From the NCBI GenBank assembly GCA_015233485.1, contig JADFXO010000035.1, positions 1 to 20,487 of the forward strand: DNA of 20,487 nt, in the 5' to 3' direction. The stretch comes from Nitrospirota bacterium (GTDB taxonomy: Bacteria; Nitrospirota; Thermodesulfovibrionia; Thermodesulfovibrionales; Magnetobacteriaceae). Under the pieces are notes generated by a model. The model was not told the origin of the DNA, made no database searches, and saw only the letters and a program-made list of their open reading frames with translations. This document shows positions 7,379-14,280 of the stretch, piece by piece (positions within the stretch are counted from its first letter, which is position 1; each line of letters begins with the position of its first letter). The position numbers and the translations under genes were made by a program.

Positions 7379-7846
7379 ATGGGATTCAATGAGGTGTTTG
7401 GGCAGTTTGGGATATTTGACGGGTTAGACGACGCCGATAAGGCGCTGTTGTCATCCTTGTTCGAAAGGAAGAACTATGGAATAAACGATGTCATTTACAA
7501 TGAGGGCGAAAAGGGCGGTACGCTCTATTTTCTCTTAAAGGGCAAGGTGAGAATATGCAGGTTAACCCAGGACGGAGACATCCTCCCGTATGCCAGCATA
7601 AAGCAGGGGGAGAGTTTCGGCCTGATGTCCTTTATTGACGGCACCGACCACACGGCTATGACCATTGCGGATAAAGACATTGAGGTGGTCAAGATGGAAA
7701 AAAGCGACTTCGACAAACTCATTACCGCCAATCCGGCACTTACCGCGAAGGTGTACAGAAATATCGGCATTCAGCTCTGCGAGATAATCAGAGATATGAA
7801 CAAACAGTACATGGACCTGTCGTCCTATATGTTTAAGAGGGGATAA
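7379..7846 (+). CDS. stand-alone cyclic-nucleotide-binding-domain protein inside the nuo operon
   Basis: A 155-residue cytoplasmic protein with a CRP-type jelly-roll domain (about 5-115: NDVIYNEGEKGGTLYFLLKGKVRICR, then QGESFGLMSFIDGTDHTAMTIAD) and a C-terminal helix like the CRP dimerisation helix. It stops at residue 155 with no helix-turn-helix, so it is not a complete transcription factor. In the phosphate-binding cassette, the positions of CRP Glu72 and Arg82 appear as Leu82 and His91, so ordinary cAMP binding is doubtful. I chose ATG 7379 because AAGGGG ends nine bases upstream and the fold begins there; a GTG at 7319 inside nuoD would add 20 unsupported residues. It sits 8 bp before nuoE and must be co-transcribed with nuo. 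A regulatory or assembly role for complex I is an inference from position. Confidence 0.85.
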   Translation: MGFNEVFGQFGIFDGLDDADKALLSSLFERKNYGINDVIYNEGEKGGTLYFLLKGKVRICRLTQDGDILPYASIKQGESFGLMSFIDGTDHTAMTIADKDIEVVKMEKSDFDKLITANPALTAKVYRNIGIQLCEIIRDMNKQYMDLSSYMFKRG

Positions 7847-7854
7847 AGAAGGCG

Positions 7855-8388
7855 ATGGATAACACTATCGGCGCGGCAGGCGGGGCGGCAACAGGTGTGG
7901 CCGCAACAGATATGGCAGCCGGTGATAAAAGCCGCAGGCTGAAGGACAAGATAAAGGTCCTTAAGAAACTCTATCCGCATACGCGGTCAGTCCTCCTGCC
8001 TGCACTCTACGCGGCGCAGGAGCTTTATGGCTGGCTTGGTGAGGACGCCCTTGAGGCGGTTTCAAGGCTGACGGGTGTGCCTTCCGCCGAGGTCAAAGGC
8101 GTCGTTACGTTTTACTCCCTCTACAAGACAAGGCCTATGGGCAGGAACGTCATATATCTTTGTACAAACGTGGCATGCTTTATAATGGGCGCCAATACGC
8201 TTGAGGAATTTCTTGAAAAGACTTATGGCCTTTCCCACGGCGAAACAACCGCCGACGGCAGGTTTTCGCTCGTGATAATGGAATGTATAGGGGCGTGCGA
8301 CAAGGCCCCCGCCATGCTTGTAAACGACGACTGCCACTTCAATCTCACGATAGACAATATAAAGGCAATCCTGGATAATTATAAATAA
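7855..8388 (+). CDS. nuoE: NADH-quinone oxidoreductase subunit E (24 kDa, [2Fe-2S])
   Basis: A 177-residue subunit of the NADH-oxidising module with a thioredoxin-like fold carrying cluster N1a. The four ligands are Cys103 and Cys108 (CTNVAC) and Cys144 and Cys148 (ECIGAC). The helical N-terminal half includes LYAAQELYGWLGEDALEAVS and VVTFYSLY, as expected for the family. The first 26 residues are an Ala/Gly/Thr-rich extension of low complexity. The ATG at 7855 is still preferred because AAGAAGG precedes it and the next in-frame ATG (7912) has no ribosome-binding sequence. It is followed 24 bp later by nuoF. Confidence 0.96.
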   Translation: MDNTIGAAGGAATGVAATDMAAGDKSRRLKDKIKVLKKLYPHTRSVLLPALYAAQELYGWLGEDALEAVSRLTGVPSAEVKGVVTFYSLYKTRPMGRNVIYLCTNVACFIMGANTLEEFLEKTYGLSHGETTADGRFSLVIMECIGACDKAPAMLVNDDCHFNLTIDNIKAILDNYK

Positions 8389-8412
8389 AAAAATGACTGC
8401 GAATTATAAAAG

Positions 8413-9720
8413 ATGAAAAATGTAATCCTGAGAAATATAGAAAACCCCAGCTCTCACCGCATAGAGGAGTATATAAAGGCGGGGGGCTATTTTGCCATTG
8501 AGCACGCCTTAAATGAGATGACGCCGAGGGACATCATAGACGATATTAAGAAGTCCGGGCTGAGAGGCCGCGGCGGAGCGGGGTTTTTGACGGGGACGAA
8601 GTGGCAGTTTGCGTCATTAGACCCTAAGTTTCCTAAGTATATCGTATGCAACGCGGACGAGGGAGAGCCCGGAACCTTTAAAGACAGGGTTATTCTGGAG
8701 AGAAATCCCCACCAGTTGATAGAGGGAATGGTGATTGCCGCCTATGCCCTTCAGTCAGTTCGCGGGTACATATACGTAAGGGCGGAATATCCCCAAGCGG
8801 AAAAAATACTAAACGAGGCCATAAAAGAGGCATACGAAAAGGGTTTTCTCGGCAACGACATAATGTCTAAACACTTCCGGTTTCACCTGTCCGTCCACAG
8901 AGGGGCGGGCGCCTATATATGCGGCGAGGAGACTGCCCTGATAAATTCCCTTGAAGGCAGACGGGGTGAGCCGCGTATTAAGCCGCCATTTCCCGTTAAC
9001 GCAGGGGCATGGGCCAAGCCCACGATTGTAAATAACGTAGAGACATTTGCAAACATACCGTACATAATAGAGACCTCTCCTAAGGCCTACTCGTTTCTGG
9101 GGACAAAGGACTCACCGGGGACAAAGCTGTTTTGCGTAAGCGGGGCGGTAAACAATCCCGGTGTGTATGAGCTTGCCTTTGGTACGCCGCTTAGGGAGAT
9201 AATCTATGACCACTGCGGCGGCATACGGGGTGGGCGAGCGCTGAAGGGCGTTATACCCGGCGGCCTGTCTACCTCCATATTGACGCCGGATAAGATTGAC
9301 TGTCCGATGGACTTCGCAAGTTTGGCGAAACACGGCAGTATGCTTGGCTCGGGGGCGATTATCGTACTGGACGACACCATGTGTATTGTAAAGATATATG
9401 AGAGGGCGATGCGCTTTTTTGAGCATGAATCCTGCGGGAAGTGTACGCCCTGCAGAGAAGGCACAGGCTGGATGAGGACAATCCTCGGACGAATCGAAGA
9501 TGGAATGGCGGACATGGAAGACCTTGCCACGCTTGAGGATGTGGCCTTAAATGTCGCGGGCAAGACCTTTTGCCCCCTCGGCGACGGCGCTGCCCATGTA
9601 CTTCTTTCGGCGATGAAACACTACCGCGGGGAGTTTGAGTATCACGTGAAATACAAAAAATGTGAGGTAACCGATCCATCTCATAGATGGGGACACCTGT
9701 CAATGGGAGAACTGGACTGA
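8413..9720 (+). CDS. nuoF: NADH-quinone oxidoreductase subunit F (51 kDa, FMN/NADH)
   Basis: A 435-residue subunit that oxidises NADH with FMN and passes electrons to cluster N3. The FMN/NADH glycine-rich motif is RGRGGAGFLTGTKW (51-64), followed by CNADEGEPGTFKDR (79-92) and AYICGEETALINSLEGRRGEPR. N3 ligands are Cys341, Cys344 and Cys347 (SCGKCTPCREG) and Cys387 (TFCPLGDGAA). There is no N-terminal thioredoxin-like or C-terminal ferredoxin extension of the kind found in bifurcating hydrogenase subunits, so NADH is the likely donor. Four bases separate it from nuoG. Confidence 0.97.
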   Translation: MKNVILRNIENPSSHRIEEYIKAGGYFAIEHALNEMTPRDIIDDIKKSGLRGRGGAGFLTGTKWQFASLDPKFPKYIVCNADEGEPGTFKDRVILERNPHQLIEGMVIAAYALQSVRGYIYVRAEYPQAEKILNEAIKEAYEKGFLGNDIMSKHFRFHLSVHRGAGAYICGEETALINSLEGRRGEPRIKPPFPVNAGAWAKPTIVNNVETFANIPYIIETSPKAYSFLGTKDSPGTKLFCVSGAVNNPGVYELAFGTPLREIIYDHCGGIRGGRALKGVIPGGLSTSILTPDKIDCPMDFASLAKHGSMLGSGAIIVLDDTMCIVKIYERAMRFFEHESCGKCTPCREGTGWMRTILGRIEDGMADMEDLATLEDVALNVAGKTFCPLGDGAAHVLLSAMKHYRGEFEYHVKYKKCEVTDPSHRWGHLSMGELD

Positions 9721-9724
9721 TTAT

Positions 9725-12331
9725 ATGGTCAAATTAACAATAAATGGACAGGAAGTAGAGGCCGGAAGGGATTCCTCAATCCTTGACGCGGCAAAGAGCG
9801 TTGGAATAATAATTCCCACGCTTTGCCACCTGAAGGGCCTGGAGCCTTATGGCGGCTGCAGGATGTGCCTTGTAGAGATAGAGCGCGTCTCGCGCCTTCA
9901 GACTGCCTGCACCACAAAGGTTAACGAAGGTATGGCCGTATTTACGGAGACTGAACAGATTAATAAGGCAAGAAGGGCGATGCTGGAGTTCCTGCTGATA
10001 AACCACCCGCTTGACTGCCCCGTCTGTGACAAGGCAGGGGAGTGCCTGCTTCAGGACTACGCCGCCCGCTTCGGCGGCAGCGAAGGCAGATTCGCCGAGG
10101 GCAAGCGCACGCATCCTGAAAACGTCAATGATCCGTTTATCGTAAGAAATATGCAGCGCTGTATTCTGTGCGCGCGATGTACGAGGATGTGCGGCGAGGC
10201 CCAGGGCGCCTACGCCATAGCAGTAACCGGCAGGGGGGCACATTCCTTTGTAGAGCCATTCTCCGGCGATAAGTACAACTGCGAATACTGCGGGAACTGC
10301 CTTACGGTATGTCCAGTGGGGGCGATTATGTCAAGGCTCCACAGGCATAGCTACAGGCCGTGGTATGTAGAGAAAGAGGTAGAGACCGTGTGCGGTTTCT
10401 GCGGCGTGGGCTGCACGACACACTTACAGATGAGGGCGGCAACGATAATAAGGACGCTCCCTAAGCTCGGTACGGGCGTTAACAAGGGGCTTCTGTGTGT
10501 ACGCGGGCGCTTCGGCTATGACTACGTAGAGAGCGAAGGCAGATTAAAAACCCCGATGATAAGGGTAAACGGGGTACTTGAGCCGGCAAGCTGGGAAAAG
10601 GCCCTTGCATATATTACAACACACCTTAAGGATATAAAATTAAAGCATACCTCAAAGGCAATTGGGGCGCTGGCCTCCGGTATGTGTTCAAACGAAGACA
10701 ACTATATGCTCCAGAAATTAATCAGATTCGTCATCGGCTCAAACAACATAGATTCCACGGCAAGACTGTATTACGCCCCCGCAAAGGCGTATATCGAAAA
10801 AATATTTGGCGCGGCGGCAACGGCGAATGCCATATCTGATATAGAAAAATCGGACGGTATCTTCGTGGCGGGCGGCGACCCCACCGCGATAAACCCCGTC
10901 CTGGGCGTTCAGATCAGGGCGGCATGGAGGCGCGGGGCCAAGGTAGTCGTATCAGGCCAGCCTGGCGGCCTTGGGAATTTTATCAACTACGACCTTAATT
11001 CAGTGCCGCGGCACGAGGAGACGGTACTCAATACAATCGTAATCGGCCTTGCCGAGATGAAAGGTTATAGCGGGAAGAACTCCTATATAGAAACAAAGAT
11101 AAAGGCGCTGAGGGTTCCCTGTGAGCCTGAACTCAGGGCAACCGGAGTCCTGCTTGAGAACATGGAAGAGGCCGTAGACGACCTCAGCGGGCTGAAAAAC
11201 CCGGTAGTCGTTATCGGCCCGGCGCTATTGCAGTCGGGCATTCCTTCAAAGAATCTGTTTCTTGTTGCCGCGATTGCCTACTTAATAGACGCGCGGGTGT
11301 ATCTGCTTTCGAGAAAGGCGAACTATCGCGGCCTCATAGACATGGGATGCGTGCCGGAGTCCATTCCTGGCGGATTGCCGGTGAGGCCGGGGCAGTTGAG
11401 GCTCAAAAACGGCGTGGCTATGTCCGTACCGTCGGAAAAGGGTATGAATCTCTTTGAGATGATCGAAGGGGCGTGTAACGGCAGCCTGAAGGCGCTTTAT
11501 GTAATGGGTGAAAACCCCATATTCAACCTCCCGGACAGGGAAAAGACAGAAAAGGCGATGAGTTCGCTTGATTTGCTCGTGGTACAGGATATTTTTATGA
11601 CCGAGACAGCGCGCCACGCCCACGTGGTGTTGCCGGCGGCGGCGTGGTCAGAAAAGGATGGCACGATGACTAACCTCGGAGGGAGGATTCAATTTCTTCG
11701 AAAAGGTTCAGACGTCCCCACAGGCAGAAGCGAATGGAGGGTAATCGCCGAAATTGCCAGAGCACTCGGCATGAGCGAAACCTACGCCGACTCCAAAGAG
11801 GTATGGGAGGAGATGACACAGGTCTCGGTGCTTCACTCGGCGTCTGAATACGAAGATATAAAAAAGGGCGGTCTCATGTGGCCATACGGCTCGGTTCAAT
11901 TTCAGGGCGGGGCGGAGGATTTCGGGGTAGAAGGCCTTGAGATTTTACCCGCAGTCCATCACCATTCATCGCAGTGTAGCACGGAGCCTTGCAAGTTGTC
12001 TTTACTGCCTGAGAGGTCTCTCTTTCACTCAGGCTCAACGACAAGAAAATCAAAGGCCATACTAAGCGTAAGCCCGGAGCCGTACCTCGCAATCAACCCC
12101 ATCGAGGCAGGCAGGCTTGGCCTCCGAAACGACGACACTGTCAGGGTAAAGACCGCCAAAGGTTCAGCCGTTGTGACGGTGAAGATAGTTATCGACTGCC
12201 CTGAGGGCACCGTGATGTTGTCGAATACGTTTGAGAAGGTAAATTTTAATGCGCTCACAGGGTACTCGGTTGACCCCGTGCTGGGGTGCATGGTGCTGAC
12301 TGATAACGAGGTCAATATTGAGAAATTATAA
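9725..12331 (+). CDS. nuoG: NADH-quinone oxidoreductase subunit G, formate-dehydrogenase-like
   Basis: An 868-residue iron-sulphur subunit. Visible clusters: [2Fe-2S] N1b (C34, C45, C48, C62); His-Cys3 N5 (H94, C98, C101, C107); two ferredoxin-type motifs, C146/C149/C152/C156 and C186/C189/C192/C196; and N7-type C223/C226/C230 with C258 after exactly 27 residues. Canonical NuoG keeps only one of the two ferredoxin clusters, so this set matches NAD-dependent formate dehydrogenases and FeFe hydrogenases. The molybdopterin-fold domain follows (GENPIFNLPDREK, VVLPAAAWSEKDGTMTN), then a C-terminal dinucleotide-binding-like domain (from about 770). At the metal-ligand position of formate dehydrogenase (ARL-Cys/Sec-His) this protein has Tyr349-Tyr350, so formate oxidation is not expected. 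A 67-bp AT-rich gap separates it from nuoH. Confidence 0.95.
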   Translation: MVKLTINGQEVEAGRDSSILDAAKSVGIIIPTLCHLKGLEPYGGCRMCLVEIERVSRLQTACTTKVNEGMAVFTETEQINKARRAMLEFLLINHPLDCPVCDKAGECLLQDYAARFGGSEGRFAEGKRTHPENVNDPFIVRNMQRCILCARCTRMCGEAQGAYAIAVTGRGAHSFVEPFSGDKYNCEYCGNCLTVCPVGAIMSRLHRHSYRPWYVEKEVETVCGFCGVGCTTHLQMRAATIIRTLPKLGTGVNKGLLCVRGRFGYDYVESEGRLKTPMIRVNGVLEPASWEKALAYITTHLKDIKLKHTSKAIGALASGMCSNEDNYMLQKLIRFVIGSNNIDSTARLYYAPAKAYIEKIFGAAATANAISDIEKSDGIFVAGGDPTAINPVLGVQIRAAWRRGAKVVVSGQPGGLGNFINYDLNSVPRHEETVLNTIVIGLAEMKGYSGKNSYIETKIKALRVPCEPELRATGVLLENMEEAVDDLSGLKNPVVVIGPALLQSGIPSKNLFLVAAIAYLIDARVYLLSRKANYRGLIDMGCVPESIPGGLPVRPGQLRLKNGVAMSVPSEKGMNLFEMIEGACNGSLKALYVMGENPIFNLPDREKTEKAMSSLDLLVVQDIFMTETARHAHVVLPAAAWSEKDGTMTNLGGRIQFLRKGSDVPTGRSEWRVIAEIARALGMSETYADSKEVWEEMTQVSVLHSASEYEDIKKGGLMWPYGSVQFQGGAEDFGVEGLEILPAVHHHSSQCSTEPCKLSLLPERSLFHSGSTTRKSKAILSVSPEPYLAINPIEAGRLGLRNDDTVRVKTAKGSAVVTVKIVIDCPEGTVMLSNTFEKVNFNALTGYSVDPVLGCMVLTDNEVNIEKL

Positions 12332-12398
12332 TAAAAACCATAACAATAAGTTTATACTTGTCGTGTGGATATAAAAAAAATATGCAGGATAATATAAA

Positions 12399-13460
12399 AT
12401 GGCAACACTGATAGCGCTGGAGACGGCAAGGTTTGGCGTACCGCAGTGGCTGTGGACTATCGGCTTTATCATAGTGAAGATAGCCGTTGTGCTTGCGGGC
12501 GTGATGCTCCATGTGGCCTATGCGACGTATTTCGAGAGAAAGGTCATCGGGCGGATGCAAAACCGTCTTGGGCCGATGATAGTAGGCCCGTATGGGCTTT
12601 TGCAGCCGATAGCCGACGGTATAAAGTCGTTCTTTAAAGAGGATATAATACCCACAAACGCGGACAAGCCGATATTCTTTATGGCCCCGGTGCTGGGGTT
12701 GATGGCGGCGCTTTCTTCGCTGGCCGTGGTGCCGTTTTTTAACGGTTTTGTAATCGCCAATATTAATATCGGGCTTCTCTTTCTGTTTGCCATGTCTTCG
12801 TTGGCCGTCTATGGGGTTATATTGGGCGGATGGTCGTCTAATTCGAAGTTCTCGTTTCTTGGCAGCCTGAGGGCCTCAGCCCAGGTCATCAGCTACGAGG
12901 TGCCTTTGGGGCTTAGTCTCGTTGGGGTTATGATGATGGCGGGTTCGCTGAATATTACTGAGATAGTAAACGCGCAAAGCCGCTACCCCGGGGGTATGTA
13001 CATAATAGCGCAGTGGCTTGGGTTTTTTGTGTTCGTAGTGTCGGCAATCGCCGAGACCAACAGGTCGCCGTTTGATCTGCCTGAGGCAGAACAGGAACTT
13101 ATAGCGGGATTTTTTACCGAATATAGCGGGATGCGTTTCGCGCTGTTTTTTATGGCCGAATATACGGGGATGATAATAATGTCCTCCATAGCCGTGCTGT
13201 GTTTCCTTGGCGGATGGACTATCCCCCCGTTTGTCCTGAAACTGCTGCCGTTTCTTGGGGTGGTGCCGGGGATTGTGTGGTTTATAATGAAGCTCTATGT
13301 GTGTATATTCTTTTATTACTGGATAAGGTCAACCCTTCCCAGGTACAGGTATGACCAGCTTATGGCAATCGGGTGGAAGGTGCTGATTCCCCTGTCGCTT
13401 GCGAACATTGTGATAACCGCCGTACTGAAGATTTTATTACACCATGCGGGTACGCCATAG
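12399..13460 (+). CDS. nuoH: NADH-quinone oxidoreductase subunit H
   Basis: A 353-residue membrane subunit with about eight helices that forms the quinone chamber and joins the peripheral arm to the membrane arm. Family blocks are intact: FERKVIGRMQNRLGPMIVGP with LQPIADGIKSFFKED, and the acidic cytoplasmic loop AETNRSPFDLPEAEQELIAG followed by FFTEYSGMRFALFFMAEY. The ATG is preceded by CAGGAT. Its stop codon TAG is followed directly by the nuoJ ATG, leaving no room for nuoI, which normally lies here. Confidence 0.97.
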   Translation: MATLIALETARFGVPQWLWTIGFIIVKIAVVLAGVMLHVAYATYFERKVIGRMQNRLGPMIVGPYGLLQPIADGIKSFFKEDIIPTNADKPIFFMAPVLGLMAALSSLAVVPFFNGFVIANINIGLLFLFAMSSLAVYGVILGGWSSNSKFSFLGSLRASAQVISYEVPLGLSLVGVMMMAGSLNITEIVNAQSRYPGGMYIIAQWLGFFVFVVSAIAETNRSPFDLPEAEQELIAGFFTEYSGMRFALFFMAEYTGMIIMSSIAVLCFLGGWTIPPFVLKLLPFLGVVPGIVWFIMKLYVCIFFYYWIRSTLPRYRYDQLMAIGWKVLIPLSLANIVITAVLKILLHHAGTP

Positions 13461-13970
13461 ATGATAAATCAGATATTTTTCTTTTATTTTTCCGCGGTGA
13501 TAGTGGCGATGTCTGTAATGGCCATCACGAGGAGGCAGGTTTTGCACGGCGTTTTGTATATGCTGCTGATGTTTTTTCATATAGCGGGGCTGTATCTGTT
13601 TCTAAATGCGGAGTTTATATCGGCGGTTCAGATAATCGTCTATGCGGGGGCTATTATGGTGTTGTTTTTATTTGTCATAATGCTCCTGAATTTGCGGGAA
13701 GATATTCGTAAAAAACAGTTCATCGCGGTATGGCCGATGGGTTTACTGGTAAGTTCCGGCATACTCATGGTAGTATTGATGTCGATGCTTACTGTCAGGA
13801 CAGGCACGAAGGGGGTTTGGGGTATTGCCCAAATCGAGCGGGTAACTGAGACTGTGGCCGTCGGGACGGTGTTGTATATGCAGTACCTGTTTCCATTTGA
13901 GGTTGCCTCTCTGGTGCTTTTGGTGGCAATCATTGGGGCAATCGTGCTGGCTAAAAGGAAGGTAAAATAA
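13461..13970 (+). CDS. nuoJ: NADH-quinone oxidoreductase subunit J
   Basis: A 169-residue membrane subunit with five predicted helices. The conserved third helix, AEFISAVQIIVYAGAIMVLF, contains the residues that form the gating pi-bulge in this family. It starts at the base after the nuoH stop codon and has no strong ribosome-binding site of its own, so it is probably translated by coupling to nuoH. nuoK follows after four bases. Confidence 0.95.
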   Translation: MINQIFFFYFSAVIVAMSVMAITRRQVLHGVLYMLLMFFHIAGLYLFLNAEFISAVQIIVYAGAIMVLFLFVIMLLNLREDIRKKQFIAVWPMGLLVSSGILMVVLMSMLTVRTGTKGVWGIAQIERVTETVAVGTVLYMQYLFPFEVASLVLLVAIIGAIVLAKRKVK

Positions 13971-13974
13971 ATAG

Positions 13975-14277
13975 ATGATACCCTTAAATTGGTACATGTG
14001 GCTTAGCGGGGTGGTGTTTTGTATTGGGATGTTTGGTTTTGTCACGAGGCGCAATATTATTATAATGCTCCTGTCTATTGAGATAATGTTTAACGGTGTT
14101 AATATAAGCCTCATTGCGCTAAGCCACTACCTTGAGGATTTGGCGGGGCAGGTGCTGGTGTTTTTCATAATAGCTGTTGCCGCGGCAGAGGCCGCGATAG
14201 GGCTTGCCCTTGTAATGCTGCTCTTTAGAAACAAGGAGACTATAACTGTGGACGACCTTAACGAGTTAAAGGGATAG
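13975..14277 (+). CDS. nuoK: NADH-quinone oxidoreductase subunit K
   Basis: A 100-residue membrane subunit with three helices, homologous to MrpC. The two intramembrane glutamates essential for proton translocation in E. coli are present at the same residue numbers: Glu36 in LLSIEIMFNGVN and Glu72 in VAAAEAAIGLAL. It is packed four bases after nuoJ and three bases before nuoL. Length and sequence are typical. Confidence 0.96.
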   Translation: MIPLNWYMWLSGVVFCIGMFGFVTRRNIIIMLLSIEIMFNGVNISLIALSHYLEDLAGQVLVFFIIAVAAAEAAIGLALVMLLFRNKETITVDDLNELKG

Positions 14278-14280
14278 CAG

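Noticed and set aside
9725..12331. The nuoG gene as an active formate dehydrogenase alpha subunit.
   Set aside because: The Cys/Sec-His pair is replaced by Tyr-Tyr and the gene is in its normal place in a nuo operon.
12358..12386. TTGTCG, 17 bp, TATGCA in the nuoG-nuoH gap as an internal promoter.
   Set aside because: The -10 matches consensus at only three of six positions in an AT-rich spacer where such matches are expected.
13373..13711. A + strand frame across the nuoH/nuoJ junction with a CxxC, considered as a remnant of nuoI.
   Set aside because: It lacks the CxxCxxCxxxCP motifs of NuoI, shadows two intact membrane subunits in another frame, and looks like no ferredoxin.
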